36,812 nt of DNA from Candidatus Dependentiae bacterium (GCA_018897535.1 JAHIKO010000052.1:1-36812), one strand, 5' to 3'; counted from the stretch's first letter, positions 6,577 to 16,019 are shown. Numbers and translations are program-made. Notes: a model not told the origin generated them from the sequence alone.

Positions 6577-8574
6577 ATGATATACATATTTAGAAAAGAG
6601 ATGAAAAAATGGCATTCGGTTTTGTGGGTTGTTTTTTTTGCATTGGCTGCAAGTACTTTTGCCACGTATTTAACATATAGAAGCCAACATCCGGCTCAAA
6701 TAGCCATAGCAAAAATTAATGGACAGGATATAAAATTAATTGATTATCAAAGATCTTTAAATGACATAAAAAATCAAATTGAATTATATAAAGATTATGC
6801 CAGAAAAACAGGTATTTCGATGGATTTATTTTTATCTATGTTTGGTCTTTTGAACCCTGAACAGGCAGCTTTTGATGCATGTATAAATAATAAAATATTG
6901 GATATGGAAAAATCATATTATAATGTTGATGTTGATCAGGAGAACTTTGAAAAAGAGTTGGTTGCAAAATTGCCTGAATTTTTAAAAGACAGTGCTGGAA
7001 ATATCAATTTAGATGTTTATAAAAGATATTTAATGCAAATTGGTACAACTCCAACAGAATTTGAAGATAAGTTGCAGCATTCGCTTGAAAGAGAAACTTT
7101 TCAAAATTTTGTTCAACTTGGAAACTATATTCCTGTAAAAAAATTACAGGAAATTTTTACAAATAAAATTGCAAAAAAGAGTTTTAGCCTAATTAAATTT
7201 AAATTTGATGATTATCTTAAAAAAGCAGAATCTAAAGAAATTGGTAATGATGAATTAAAAAACTTTTTTGAAAATACCAAAGAAAATTATAGAGTTCCGG
7301 AAAAAAGATCTGCTATCTACTGGCTTGTAAAAAGTGCCGATTATAAAAAAAATATAGTCATAGATGAATCTTTAGTACAATCTTTTTATGATAAAAACAG
7401 TTCAACATTATTCAGAATTGCTCCAAAAGTAAAAGTAAGACATATTCTTTTCAAGATTGACAAAAATGCTTCAGCCGAAAAAATTGAATCAATTTTAAAA
7501 ACAGCTAAAGAGATAAAAGAAAAGGTAATATCCAAAAAAGCAAATTTTGCCGATATGGCCAAACAATATTCTCAAGATACTAAAACAGCTTTAAATGGTG
7601 GCCTTATAAATTTCTTTGATAAAGGCACATATGATGCGGAGTTTGAAAAAGCGGCCTTTAGATTACAAAATCCCGGTGAAATTTCAGATATAATAAAAGT
7701 TTTGGATGGTTATGAACTTATTCAACTTGAACAAAGACAAGGCGCATCTACAAAACCTTTGGACGATGTTAGAGATGAAATAGTAAAAACATTAAAGGGT
7801 AAAAAAACATTAACCGGTTTGAGTGCCGATTTACAAAAAATTGTTCATGAAGTTCTTTCAAATGAAAATGTATTAAATGAGTTTGTAAAAGAAAATAACC
7901 TAAAAAAAGTAGACACAAAATTGTTTGAAAAAAATATTACAAAAGATGAATCTGTAGAGTCTGCTCTTATTGAACATATATTTTCACCGAATAAAAAAGT
8001 TGGTCAGTATGGTTTTTTTGCATATAAACAAGATTTTGTTTTGTTTCAGCTAAATAATATTCAAAAAAGTTTTATACCTTCAATTGATAATGTAAAGTCT
8101 ACAGTTTTAAAAAATATTTATAAAAAGAATGCTAAAAAGCTTTTAAAACAAGATATTAATACAGCCAAAAGATCAATTTTAGAAAAAAAACAAACTTTAA
8201 AAGCCGTATCGGAGTCATTTGGTTTAAATATTGTGGAAACAAAATCTGTTAAAAAGAGTGATAAACTTGATGATTTGGGCCTTGAAGAATCTTTTATTCA
8301 ATCAGCTTTTGTGCTTGATAGTGGCGATCAGGTTTTATCTGTAAAGAATAAATTCGATTATTGTTTAGTACAGCTAAAAAACATTGAACAAACCAATTTG
8401 ATATCTTTTGCACAAGAAAAAAACAGTTTAATGCAAAATGTTTTGGATAAAGAAAAAGGTGCTTATATACAGGCTTTTATTGCATCTTTATTAAGAACTG
8501 CTAAAATAGAAAAGTTCGAAAAAACATTGGGAGCGCAACGGGGAATAAGTTATCCTGAAGATATTGATATTTAA
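6577..8574 (+). CDS. ppiD: PpiD/SurA-like membrane-anchored peptidyl-prolyl isomerase
   Basis: The protein is 665 residues, close to PpiD. An N-terminal membrane helix (about 13-33) anchors it with the bulk in the periplasm. A SurA_N-type helical chaperone domain covers about 40-200. A parvulin (PPIC) domain lies at about 286-388, with the hallmark V-R-H-I-L-F, F-A-D-M-A-K-Q-Y-S-Q-D, N-G-G-L-I-N-F-F, F-E-K-A-A-F and G-Y-E-L-I-Q-L. A second helical region follows to the C-terminus. Such proteins catalyse cis-trans isomerisation at proline and chaperone outer-membrane and secreted proteins as they leave the Sec channel. It is the first gene of an operon with recA 30 bases downstream. Whether to call it PpiD or a SurA/PrsA relative is uncertain. 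Confidence 0.85.
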   Translation: MIYIFRKEMKKWHSVLWVVFFALAASTFATYLTYRSQHPAQIAIAKINGQDIKLIDYQRSLNDIKNQIELYKDYARKTGISMDLFLSMFGLLNPEQAAFDACINNKILDMEKSYYNVDVDQENFEKELVAKLPEFLKDSAGNINLDVYKRYLMQIGTTPTEFEDKLQHSLERETFQNFVQLGNYIPVKKLQEIFTNKIAKKSFSLIKFKFDDYLKKAESKEIGNDELKNFFENTKENYRVPEKRSAIYWLVKSADYKKNIVIDESLVQSFYDKNSSTLFRIAPKVKVRHILFKIDKNASAEKIESILKTAKEIKEKVISKKANFADMAKQYSQDTKTALNGGLINFFDKGTYDAEFEKAAFRLQNPGEISDIIKVLDGYELIQLEQRQGASTKPLDDVRDEIVKTLKGKKTLTGLSADLQKIVHEVLSNENVLNEFVKENNLKKVDTKLFEKNITKDESVESALIEHIFSPNKKVGQYGFFAYKQDFVLFQLNNIQKSFIPSIDNVKSTVLKNIYKKNAKKLLKQDINTAKRSILEKKQTLKAVSESFGLNIVETKSVKKSDKLDDLGLEESFIQSAFVLDSGDQVLSVKNKFDYCLVQLKNIEQTNLISFAQEKNSLMQNVLDKEKGAYIQAFIASLLRTAKIEKFEKTLGAQRGISYPEDIDI

Positions 8575-8604
8575 TTTTATAAATACAAGAGAAAGAATAG
8601 TTTT

Positions 8605-9633
8605 ATGCAAGTAAAAAAAGTTACAGCCGGTAATGCAGAGTTTGAAGCAAAACAGAAGGCTTTGGAAGTAGCATTCGCCCAGATTGATAAGCAATTTGGA
8701 AAAGGTGCAGTAATGCTTTTGGGTCAAAAGACGGTTGATGGTGTTCAAACAATTTCAACCGGTTCCATTATGATCGATAAGGCATTAGGTATTGGAGGCC
8801 TTCCAAGAGGTCGTGTAATTGAAATATATGGTCCGGAAGCATCCGGAAAAACAACATTGACGTTACACGCAATAGCGCAAGCTCAAAAGGCCGGAGGAAT
8901 TTGTGCCTTTATAGATGCTGAACATGCCATGGATCCCATTTATGCGACAAACATAGGCGTTAACACAAAAGATTTGGTAATTTCTCAACCAGATTATGGT
9001 GAGCAGGCATTGGATATTGCAGAAATGCTTATTCGTTCCGGAGCTATTGATTTATTGGTTATAGACTCGGTAGCTGCATTGGTACCAAAGGCTGAAATTG
9101 AAGGCGATATGGGAGATCACCATGTTGGGTTGCAGGCAAGATTAATGTCTCAAGCATTGCGAAAGCTTACGCCTATTGTGCATAAGTCAAAAACATCTTT
9201 AATATTTATAAATCAAATTAGACATAAAATTGATAGCATGCCATTTGGAAATAAAGAAACAACGACCGGTGGAAATGCATTAAAGTTTTATGCATCTGTT
9301 CGCCTTGATGTAAGACGTATTGCCACATTAAAAAAAGATGGAAAGCCTTTTGGTAATAGAGTTTCGGTAAAAGTAGCTAAAAACAAAATGGCCCCGCCAT
9401 TTAAAGTTGTTGAAATTGATTTAATTTTTGGCCATGGAATATCAAGAGAGTTGGATCTGCTTGAGATTGCTGTAAAGCTTGGTATTATAAAGCAGTCAGG
9501 TCCTTGGTTTATGTACCAAGAAGAAAAAATTGCTCAAGGTAGGGATAATTGTGTTAAGGCGTTTATTGAAAATCAAGAGTTACTTAACCGTGTTCTTGAT
9601 GCTGTAATGAAAAACACTGACCCTATTGATTGA
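8605..9633 (+). CDS. recA: RecA recombinase
   Basis: RecA forms filaments on single-stranded DNA, drives strand exchange and triggers LexA-type self-cleavage. The 342 residues include Walker A GPEASGKT at 76-83, the catalytic Glu in D-A-E-H-A-M-D (about 103-109), Walker B L-L-V-I-D-S-V near 150, loop L1 with M-G-D-H-H-V-G-L-Q-A-R and loop L2 G-N-K-E-T-T-T-G-G-N-A-L. The C-terminal acidic tail is short. An AGAGAAAG ribosome site precedes the ATG, and the stop is TGA. I see no obvious LexA box upstream; recA appears to depend on the ppiD promoter or an internal one. Confidence 0.98.
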   Translation: MQVKKVTAGNAEFEAKQKALEVAFAQIDKQFGKGAVMLLGQKTVDGVQTISTGSIMIDKALGIGGLPRGRVIEIYGPEASGKTTLTLHAIAQAQKAGGICAFIDAEHAMDPIYATNIGVNTKDLVISQPDYGEQALDIAEMLIRSGAIDLLVIDSVAALVPKAEIEGDMGDHHVGLQARLMSQALRKLTPIVHKSKTSLIFINQIRHKIDSMPFGNKETTTGGNALKFYASVRLDVRRIATLKKDGKPFGNRVSVKVAKNKMAPPFKVVEIDLIFGHGISRELDLLEIAVKLGIIKQSGPWFMYQEEKIAQGRDNCVKAFIENQELLNRVLDAVMKNTDPID

Positions 9634-9660
9634 GTAGGTTGAATTATAAGGAATTTATTA

Positions 9661-10230
9661 GTGAGTAAATTTAAACAGGGAAATGGGCAGCCGGAGCGTA
9701 GTGATAAGCTTTTGGCTACAAGTTATTTTGTAAATGAGAAAATTAGAGCTTCTCAAATGCAGGTAATCGGCGCAGATGGTGAAAATTTTGGTGTTATATC
9801 AAAATTTGAAGCTCTTCGAGCGGCTCAGGATGCCGGGCTTGATTTGGTGCAAGTTGGTGAAAAAGATAATGTAATTATTGCCAAAATAATGGATTTTGGT
9901 AAATTTTTGTATGCAAAGAAAAAGCAGCTTGGCGATGCGAAGAAAAAACAAAAAATTATACAAATAAAAGAAGTTAAACTTAGGCCGAATATTGATGATA
10001 ATGACTATAACACGAAATTAAGAAAAGCTGTTGAATTTTTGAAAGACGGTAAAAAAGTAAAATTTACACTGCAGTTTAGGGGTCGTGAATTCATAATGAT
10101 CAAAGAACTGGGTGCAAGATTGTTTGAAAGAATAAATAAAGATTTAACGGATCAGCAAATAGGAACTTTGCTTGAAGAAAAAGAACAAAAGGCTGGTCCA
10201 TTTTGGTCCAAAATATATTTTTTGAAATAA
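9661..10230 (+). CDS. infC: Translation initiation factor IF-3
   Basis: IF-3 binds the 30S subunit, prevents premature 50S joining and checks the start codon and initiator tRNA. The start is GTG at 9661 with AAGGA nine bases upstream, giving 189 residues. The N-domain carries N-E-K-I-R and G-x-x-x-G-V-I-S-K-F-E-A-L-x-x-A, then D-L-V-Q-V. The linker is Lys-rich, and the C-domain has K-E-V-K-L-R-P-N-I-D-x-x-D and V-K-F-T-L-Q-F-R-G-R-E. About 25 extra residues precede the conserved N-E-K-I-R. It is followed by rpmI and rplT, the conserved order in most bacteria, where L20 commonly represses the operon. Confidence 0.97.
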   Translation: MSKFKQGNGQPERSDKLLATSYFVNEKIRASQMQVIGADGENFGVISKFEALRAAQDAGLDLVQVGEKDNVIIAKIMDFGKFLYAKKKQLGDAKKKQKIIQIKEVKLRPNIDDNDYNTKLRKAVEFLKDGKKVKFTLQFRGREFIMIKELGARLFERINKDLTDQQIGTLLEEKEQKAGPFWSKIYFLK

Positions 10231-10255
10231 AATTAGTTTTTTAAGGGAACATAAT

Positions 10256-10450
10256 ATGCCAAAAATGAAAACTCATGCTGGATGCAGAAAGAGATTTAGA
10301 AAGACTGGTAATGGAAAAATTAAAAGAGCAAAATCATATAGACGTCATCATTCTTGGGCTAAAAGCACAAAAAGAGTAAGACAATCTAAGCATGGTGTTT
10401 TGCTTGAAGGCGCAAATGCTAAAAATATAAGCATATTGATGCCGGATTAG
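10256..10450 (+). CDS. rpmI: Large ribosomal subunit protein bL35
   Basis: 64 residues, normal length. It begins M-P-K-M-K-T-H-A-G and continues with the K-R-F-R-K-T-G-x-G-K-I-K-R and H-H-S-W-A-K-S-T-K motifs of bL35. An AAGGGAA ribosome site precedes the ATG. It lies in the infC-rpmI-rplT order, 25 bases after infC. Confidence 0.96.
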   Translation: MPKMKTHAGCRKRFRKTGNGKIKRAKSYRRHHSWAKSTKRVRQSKHGVLLEGANAKNISILMPD

Positions 10451-10496
10451 TTATTTTATTAAATGATAAAAAATAGAACATTGACAAAGGACAATT

Positions 10497-10844
10497 ATGA
10501 GCAGAATTAAACGAGGCACAGTTACAAAAAAACGCCACAAAAGAGTGTTGAAACAGGCAAAAGGTTTTTGGGGATTGCGTAGTAAAGTTTTTACAAGAGC
10601 ACAAGAGACTCTTTTAAGAGCCATGGAATTTGCGTTTATTGGTAGAAAATTGAAAAAAAGAGATTTTAGAGCTCTTTTTATTTCCAGAATTAGTGCGGCT
10701 TGTAAAAAAAATGGCATTAGTTACAGTAAATTTATTAATGCTTTGGATAAAATAAATATAAAAATTAATAGAAAGATGCTTAGTCAGCTTGCTATTTTTG
10801 AGCCAAAAGCCTTTACAAAATTGGTAGAATTGGCAAAAAAGTAA
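10497..10844 (+). CDS. rplT: Large ribosomal subunit protein bL20
   Basis: 115 residues, normal length. The N-terminal extension M-S-R-I-K-R-G-T-V-T-K-K-R-H-K-R is the Arg/Lys-rich tail that runs into 23S rRNA. It is followed by K-G-F-W-G-L-R and the globular domain with R-R/K-D-F-R-A-L-F-I-S-R-I. An AAAGGA ribosome site lies just before the ATG. bL20 is essential for early 50S assembly and often autoregulates its operon. No separate terminator is evident before the next gene. Confidence 0.97.
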   Translation: MSRIKRGTVTKKRHKRVLKQAKGFWGLRSKVFTRAQETLLRAMEFAFIGRKLKKRDFRALFISRISAACKKNGISYSKFINALDKINIKINRKMLSQLAIFEPKAFTKLVELAKK

Positions 10845-10934
10845 AAAACTTGATATGTGGCATATAAAAATAATAAAATTTTTGTATGTCGAGTGTCAAT
10901 TTATTAACCTTTGATTGTATAAAAAGGTAGAAAA

Positions 10935-11195
10935 ATGAAACAGTTAGAGGAGCTAGAGGTAAAGGTTCTTCAAATCGTTCAGAAGAACAAAGACTTACAA
11001 AATAAAAATAGTGAGTTGAAAAAAGAAAACGATAAGTTATTGTCAAAGTGCGTGCAACTTGAGCAGGCATTAATAACAAAAGAAAAAACTTCTGAAGGAT
11101 TTGAGCTTGAAAAGGATCTTATAAAAGATTCTATTAAAAATTTACTTGATAGCATTAGCTCGCTCGAAGAGAAAAATAAAGAAGTGGTAAAGTAA
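10935..11195 (+). CDS. Short coiled-coil protein, ZapB-like
   Basis: 86 residues, almost entirely heptad-patterned: L-E-E-L-E-V-K-V-L-Q-I-V then N-x-x-L-x-x-x-N-x-E-L-K-x-E-N-x-x-L. This is the look of ZapB, which links the Z ring to the divisome and nucleoid, and of the short coiled-coil partner often encoded next to ZapA. It ends seven bases before the zapA start, which supports a division role. Coiled coils converge easily, so family membership is inferred from context. Confidence 0.6.
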   Translation: MKQLEELEVKVLQIVQKNKDLQNKNSELKKENDKLLSKCVQLEQALITKEKTSEGFELEKDLIKDSIKNLLDSISSLEEKNKEVVK

Positions 11196-11202
11196 TTTGA
11201 TT

Positions 11203-11481
11203 ATGGAAAAAGAATTAAAAAAAATTCAGGCAGTTATTTTTGGCAAAAATTATACTTTTGCCACTGATGACAATGAGTCCGACGTTCTTTTTGCGGTACA
11301 ATATGTTGACAAAAAGATGAAGGAAATAGCATCGGCTATGAATACAAATGATGGTTATGTCACGGCCGTTATGTTAGCTTTGGAATTGGCAAAAGAATTA
11401 AAACAAAATAATGACAGTCTAGGAATTTTGCAGCAAAAAGTTTTAAAGCTGGGGAATTTATTGGATTCAGAGCTCGCCTAA
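11203..11481 (+). CDS. zapA: Cell division protein ZapA
   Basis: 92 residues from ATG 11203; an in-frame TTG two codons upstream is unlikely. ZapA binds and bundles FtsZ filaments. The short beta N-terminal domain has I-F-G-K-N-Y-T-F-A-T. The V-D-K-K-M-K-E-I motif and the helix V-T-A-V-M-L-A-L-E-L-A-K-E-L are the family signature, followed by a C-terminal coiled coil. It forms a pair with the preceding ZapB-like gene and is closed by the terminator at 11534. Confidence 0.88.
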   Translation: MEKELKKIQAVIFGKNYTFATDDNESDVLFAVQYVDKKMKEIASAMNTNDGYVTAVMLALELAKELKQNNDSLGILQQKVLKLGNLLDSELA

Positions 11482-11533
11482 AAAAATTACTACTTTTTAG
11501 ATATTTTTCTATATTATAGTTCCTTTTTATACA

Positions 11534-11574
11534 ATTAACATTAAGGTTGATGTCTTAATGTTAATTTTTTTTTT
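11534..11574 (+). terminator. Strong intrinsic terminator after zapA
   Basis: A perfect 12-bp stem (11534-11545 with 11554-11565), an eight-base loop and a run of T to 11574. It separates zapA from rny, leaving rny with its own promoter or partial read-through. Confidence 0.85.
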
Positions 11575-11605
11575 GGGATAATTTGTTAATTAAGGGAATT
11601 ATAAA

Positions 11606-13153
11606 ATGTTAATAGTCATATTTTTTTCAGGGCTTTTATTAGGAGCCATCTCAATATTTTTTTATTTTAAAACAAAAAAAGAAAGCTTTTATAAAATAAA
11701 ATTTGAGGCGCAAAAATTATTGGCCGATGCTAAAGAAGCTGCGGAAAATGAAAAACGCGAAGCTTTGGCAAATCTTAAAAGAGAGCTTTATAAAAAAAGA
11801 AGCGATTTCGATTTGGAAATTAAAAAAGAAAAAATTGAACAGCAACGTATTGAACATAAGTTGCAAAAAAAAGAAGATGCAATAGAACAGCGAGAAGTTC
11901 TTTTAGATGATTTAAGAAAAGAATTGCAACAAAAAGAACGTGATATGTCCAGGCGTCTTGATGCATTAGGATTTGATGAAGCAAAGTTGAAAAAACTTTA
12001 CAATGATCTTGTAATAAAACTTGAAAAAGTTGGGGGTATGAGTCAAGATGAAGCCCGCAAAATTTTGATTGAAGCAATGGAGAAAGAGGTAAAACTTGAA
12101 AAACAAAAATGGCTGTCAAAAGTAGATGAAGAAACTAATATAATCGCAAAAGATAAATCTATCGAAATTTTAACTTCTGCAATGCAAAGATATCTTGCAG
12201 ATCAGGTGACTTTACACTCTTCAAGTATTGTTAATTTACCAAATGAAGACATGAAGGGTCGAATAATTGGTAAAGAGGGAAGAAATATAAAAGCTTTGGA
12301 AATGGCAACCGGAATGGAATTTGTTATTGGAGATACACCTGAAATTATAACTATTTCAGGTTTTAATCCTATAAGAAGGGAAGTTGCAAAAAGAGCTTTG
12401 GATAAATTAATTCAGGATGGTCGAATTAATCCGACAAGAATTGAAGAAGTTGTTGCAAAATGCCAAGAAGAAATAGATCAAAATATTGAAGAAATTGGTC
12501 GTCAAGCCGTTTTGGAGTTTGGGTTTAGGGGTGTTCATCCTGAATTGGTTAAACTTTTAGGTTCTTTGCATTTTAGAACAAGTTATACACAAAATAATCT
12601 TGTACATAGTAAAGAAGTTGCATATTTTGCAAGAATGGTTGCAAATGAACTTGGTTTGGATCCGGATATTGCAGCTCGTTGCGGGCTTTTACACGATATA
12701 GGAAAAGCCGTATCTGCAGAAGTTGAAGGACCTCATGCAATGATCGGTGCAGATTTGGCTAAAAAATATGGTGAAGATCCTATTGTTGTAAATGCAATAG
12801 CAAGTCATCATGATGAAATTCCGGCAAAAACAATTTATGGATTAATTACACACATAGCAGATGCCATTTCAGCATCAAGGCCCGGTGCCAGACGTGAAAC
12901 ACTTACTACTTATATAAAACGCTTGGAACAACTTGAAGAGATAGCAACAAGTTTTGATGGTGTTAAAAAAGCATATGCGTTACAAGCCGGAAGAGAAGTT
13001 CGAGTAATCGTTGATGAAGTTACAATGGATGATGAGAAAGCGGCAATGCTTGCAAGAGATATTGCTAAGAAAGTTGAATCGGAACTCAATTTCCCCGGAC
13101 AGATAAAGGTTAATGTTATAAGAGAGAAGCGAATAATTGAATTCGCAAAATAA
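11606..13153 (+). CDS. rny: Ribonuclease Y
   Basis: RNase Y is a membrane-tethered endoribonuclease that starts mRNA decay. The 515-residue length matches the family. An N-terminal membrane helix (about 1-21) is followed by a long charged coiled coil (about 30-190). A KH domain with G-R-I-I-G-K-E-G-R-N lies at 218-227, and an HD domain with L-L-H-D-I-G-K near 361-367 and later H-H-D-E. The C-terminal family motifs A-Y-A-L-Q-A-G-R-E-V-R-V are present. rny followed by ymdB is a widely conserved pair in Gram-positives and several reduced lineages; they are 19 bases apart here. Confidence 0.97.
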   Translation: MLIVIFFSGLLLGAISIFFYFKTKKESFYKIKFEAQKLLADAKEAAENEKREALANLKRELYKKRSDFDLEIKKEKIEQQRIEHKLQKKEDAIEQREVLLDDLRKELQQKERDMSRRLDALGFDEAKLKKLYNDLVIKLEKVGGMSQDEARKILIEAMEKEVKLEKQKWLSKVDEETNIIAKDKSIEILTSAMQRYLADQVTLHSSSIVNLPNEDMKGRIIGKEGRNIKALEMATGMEFVIGDTPEIITISGFNPIRREVAKRALDKLIQDGRINPTRIEEVVAKCQEEIDQNIEEIGRQAVLEFGFRGVHPELVKLLGSLHFRTSYTQNNLVHSKEVAYFARMVANELGLDPDIAARCGLLHDIGKAVSAEVEGPHAMIGADLAKKYGEDPIVVNAIASHHDEIPAKTIYGLITHIADAISASRPGARRETLTTYIKRLEQLEEIATSFDGVKKAYALQAGREVRVIVDEVTMDDEKAAMLARDIAKKVESELNFPGQIKVNVIREKRIIEFAK

Positions 13154-13172
13154 AATTGGAGGTTTAGTTATA

Positions 13173-13979
13173 ATGACACAGACATTAAATTTTTTATTTG
13201 TTGGAGATATTGTTTCAAATTTAGGGGTAGATGTTTTTTTAAAGCATCTACCAAATATAAAAAATAAATATTCTATAGATTCTATAATTGTTAATGGCGA
13301 AAATTCTGCAAAAAATGGCAAGGGTATAACCGCAAAAATTGCAGAACAATTAAAAACTGCCGGAGTTGATATTATTACATCCGGTAATCATATTTGGGAA
13401 AATAGAGAAATCTATGACTTTTTAAATAAAACCGATTATTTGTTACGTCCGGCAAATTTCCCATCCGATTGTCCCGGTAAAGGTTATGCAATTTATCAAG
13501 TAAAAGATAAATTTGTTGGAGTTATTAATCTTCAAGGGCGTGTATTTATGCGCGAAAATATTGATTGTCCATTTAGAAAAGCTGAGTCGTTATTAACTTT
13601 ATTAAAATCAAAAACGAATATGATTATAGTGGATTTCCATGCAGAAGCATCATCTGAAAAGCGTGCGTTAGGCAACTATCTTGATGGCAAAATTTCTCTT
13701 TTTTGTGGAACGCACACTCATATTCAAACTGCAGATGAAAGATTATTGCCCAATGGTACAGCTTATATAACCGATGTTGGATTTTGTGGAGCACACGATT
13801 CAATACTTGGAATGGAAAAAGATTCAATTATTACAAAATTTATAACTCAATTGCCAACGAAATTTAAACCGGAAACTAAGCCTCCTTTTGAAATCAATGC
13901 AATATATTCAAAAATTGATTCTATTTCAGGTGAAGCATTGGCTATTGAACGTATTAGAATTTTGGACGAAAATATTTAA
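13173..13979 (+). CDS. ymdB: YmdB-family metallophosphoesterase
   Basis: The protein is 268 residues from ATG 13173, preceded by GGAGG; an upstream in-frame TTG lies inside rny. Metal-binding motifs run in family order: F-V-G-D-I-V, N-G-E-N-S-A-x-N-G-K-G-I, S-G-N-H-I-W, V-D-F-H-A-E and G-T-H-T-H-I-Q-T-A-D. The T-D-V-G-F-C-G-A signature is also present. Members hydrolyse 2',3'-cyclic nucleotides and affect biofilm and development in Bacillus. The coupling to rny suggests work on RNA-decay products or signals. The length agrees with Bacillus YmdB (about 264). Confidence 0.93.
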   Translation: MTQTLNFLFVGDIVSNLGVDVFLKHLPNIKNKYSIDSIIVNGENSAKNGKGITAKIAEQLKTAGVDIITSGNHIWENREIYDFLNKTDYLLRPANFPSDCPGKGYAIYQVKDKFVGVINLQGRVFMRENIDCPFRKAESLLTLLKSKTNMIIVDFHAEASSEKRALGNYLDGKISLFCGTHTHIQTADERLLPNGTAYITDVGFCGAHDSILGMEKDSIITKFITQLPTKFKPETKPPFEINAIYSKIDSISGEALAIERIRILDENI

Positions 13980-13994
13980 ATCAGTTTTTTAAAA

Positions 13995-15050
13995 ATGTTA
14001 TTTAAATATTTTTTTCAAAAGTTTTTTTATTTTTTTTTAATTTATTTTACAGTTTTAATAGCAATTTTAGCTGCAAGTGATGTTTTTTTACGACTTCCGG
14101 TTATTACATCTTTATCAACCATACCCAAAATTTTTTTTCTCATGATGCCTTTAATGGCACAATTTGCAATTCCAATAGCATCAAGCTTGGCAGTACAAAT
14201 TTCTTTGGGAAATATGTATATAGAAGAAGAAATAATTTCCATATATTATTTTTCTAAAGCAAAAAAAATAATATATTTGGTTACTCTTATTTTTTCGTTA
14301 ATGATTTTATTATTTTATGTTCCAATTGTAACTAGATTTGCGCCTAAAAGTTATAAAAGTGGAAAACAACTTATATTAAATTTGGCTAAAGAACATTTTT
14401 CAAATTTACAAGCCAATAGATTTCATACATTGTCCGGTAATTTTACGATATTTTTTAAAAAACAAATTAAAAATCAAGATAATTTAGAATTTTTAAAGTT
14501 ATTATTATTGTTTAAAGAAAAAAATGGGCAACAGTATATTGTTAATGCCAGTAAAGGCTATTTAACCAATGAAATTTTAATATTAAATGATGGATTTATT
14601 CAAAATATATCTTCAAATAGTTCCTATATTTCCAATTTTGAAAAAACTGAAATAAATTTAAAGCCATTTTTAAATTATGAAAATAATAATTTGAGCGTTC
14701 AAGATTTAAAATTTTTTACATTAAAAGAACTTAAAAAATCACGAGATAATTTAAAGTTGGCGGATAAACGAAATTGTATCTTGGAAATTCATAAGCGTTA
14801 TGCGCAGGTTTTATGGCAATTTTTAATTCCATTTATTTCTCTTTTTTTAATTATGCTTTTTGCTAAAAATAAAAGTAATCTTTTAATTTCTATTTTTTTA
14901 TCGGGATTAATTTTTTTATTATCATATATATTGTTAAATACTGTAAAATCTTTATCATTAACAAGCGAGATTATTGCAATATTTTATTATTTACCGCCAA
15001 TAATTTTTTTTGTAATATCTTTTTATTTTTTTAACAAAAAAATTAATTAA
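13995..15050 (+). CDS. LptF/LptG-type permease of the lipopolysaccharide export system
   Basis: 351 residues. Three membrane helices at the N-terminus (about 8-30, 45-70, 90-115), a periplasmic beta-rich domain (about 125-260), then three helices (about 273-350) give the YjgP/YjgQ layout. In the LptB2FG ABC transporter these proteins extract LPS from the inner membrane and pass it to LptC/LptA. The early 'P-x-x-S-x-x-x-I-P-K-I-F-F-L-M-M-P' segment and the following E-E-E-I cytoplasmic loop match the family. One copy alone cannot be assigned to F or G. Its presence implies an LPS-like outer membrane. Confidence 0.85.
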   Translation: MLFKYFFQKFFYFFLIYFTVLIAILAASDVFLRLPVITSLSTIPKIFFLMMPLMAQFAIPIASSLAVQISLGNMYIEEEIISIYYFSKAKKIIYLVTLIFSLMILLFYVPIVTRFAPKSYKSGKQLILNLAKEHFSNLQANRFHTLSGNFTIFFKKQIKNQDNLEFLKLLLLFKEKNGQQYIVNASKGYLTNEILILNDGFIQNISSNSSYISNFEKTEINLKPFLNYENNNLSVQDLKFFTLKELKKSRDNLKLADKRNCILEIHKRYAQVLWQFLIPFISLFLIMLFAKNKSNLLISIFLSGLIFLLSYILLNTVKSLSLTSEIIAIFYYLPPIIFFVISFYFFNKKIN

Positions 15051-15063
15051 ATGGGAGAAAAAC

Positions 15064-15957
15064 GTGTTTTTAGTTGTTTTATTATATGCAATTCTTGCAT
15101 CAACATTTACAATGGCAAAAATTGCACTTGGATTTGCTAAACCATTCTTTTTAATAGCATTTAGAATGATAGTTGCCGGAACGTTAATGCTTTCTTTTGT
15201 TTATTTTTTTAAACGTAAGCAATTTTTTGTGCATAAAAAAGATTGGGGATTATTTTTAAAAACAGCGCTTTTTCATATTTATATATCTTTTATTTTTGAA
15301 TTTTGGTCGTTGCAATATTTAACTTCTTCAAAAACAACTTTGATATATTCGGCAACACCTTTTATAGCGGCACTTTTATCGTATATTATTTTATCTGAAA
15401 AGCTGTCACTTAAAAAATTTATTGGTCTTGTTATCGGAATATTGGGGTTGGTACCAATATTGCTTACACAAACAGATATAAGAGAATCTCGAATGGAACT
15501 ATTTTCGGTATCATTGCCGGAAATTACACTTTTGATTGCAGTTATATCCGGTGCATACGCCTGGTTTTTGGTAAAAAAATTATTAGATCGCGGATATTCG
15601 CTTTTAATGATAAATGGTATAACCATGTTATTTGGTGGAATCGGTGCATTTTTTACATTTTTATTTGTAGATGGGATAAAAGAATCACCGGTTACACAAA
15701 TTGGACCGTTTCTTTTTTGGACACTCTTACTTGTTTTAGTTGCAAATATAATTGTATATAATTTATATGGCTGGCTTTTAAAAAAGTATTCTATAACTTT
15801 TATTACAAGTGCCGGATTTTTATGCCCGGTATTTGGTGCTTTTTATGGATATATCTTTTTGACGGAAAAGATTACTTGGCACTATTTAATATCACTAATT
15901 TTCATAATAATTGGCTTATTTGTCTTTTATAAAGATGAAATACGTAAAAAACAATAA
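15064..15957 (+). CDS. EamA/DMT-superfamily transporter
   Basis: 297 residues from GTG 15064, with GGGAGAA just upstream. Ten membrane helices form two EamA repeats of about 140 residues each. The first ends with S-x-x-P-F-I-A-A-L-L-S-Y-I-I-L-S-E-K-L and the second with G-x-x-Y-G-Y-I-F-L-T-E-K-I. The 'L-x-E' near the end of each repeat is the family mark. These proteins export or import small metabolites such as amino acids, nucleotides or drugs. The substrate is not readable from sequence. The gene is convergent with gmk and shares the hairpin at 15980 with it. Confidence 0.9.
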   Translation: MFLVVLLYAILASTFTMAKIALGFAKPFFLIAFRMIVAGTLMLSFVYFFKRKQFFVHKKDWGLFLKTALFHIYISFIFEFWSLQYLTSSKTTLIYSATPFIAALLSYIILSEKLSLKKFIGLVIGILGLVPILLTQTDIRESRMELFSVSLPEITLLIAVISGAYAWFLVKKLLDRGYSLLMINGITMLFGGIGAFFTFLFVDGIKESPVTQIGPFLFWTLLLVLVANIIVYNLYGWLLKKYSITFITSAGFLCPVFGAFYGYIFLTEKITWHYLISLIFIIIGLFVFYKDEIRKKQ

Positions 15958-15979
15958 AAATACTTATCTTTTTAAAGTG

Positions 15980-16017
15980 TTGGACAAAAGTCTATATCGA
16001 TAGTGATATTTGTCCAA
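15980..16017. terminator. Probable bidirectional terminator between eamA-like gene and gmk
   Basis: TTGGACAAA (15980-15988) pairs perfectly with TTTGTCCAA (16009-16017); an inner ATATC/GATAT stem extends it. The minus-strand gmk stop is at 16020, so the hairpin touches the end of that gene. T-runs are weak on both sides. Confidence 0.5.
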
Positions 16018-16019
16018 TT

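Noticed and set aside
11482..11605. 6S RNA, which often follows zapA
   Set aside because: The gap is only 124 bases, filled by a terminator and the rny leader; no room for the 6S long hairpin.
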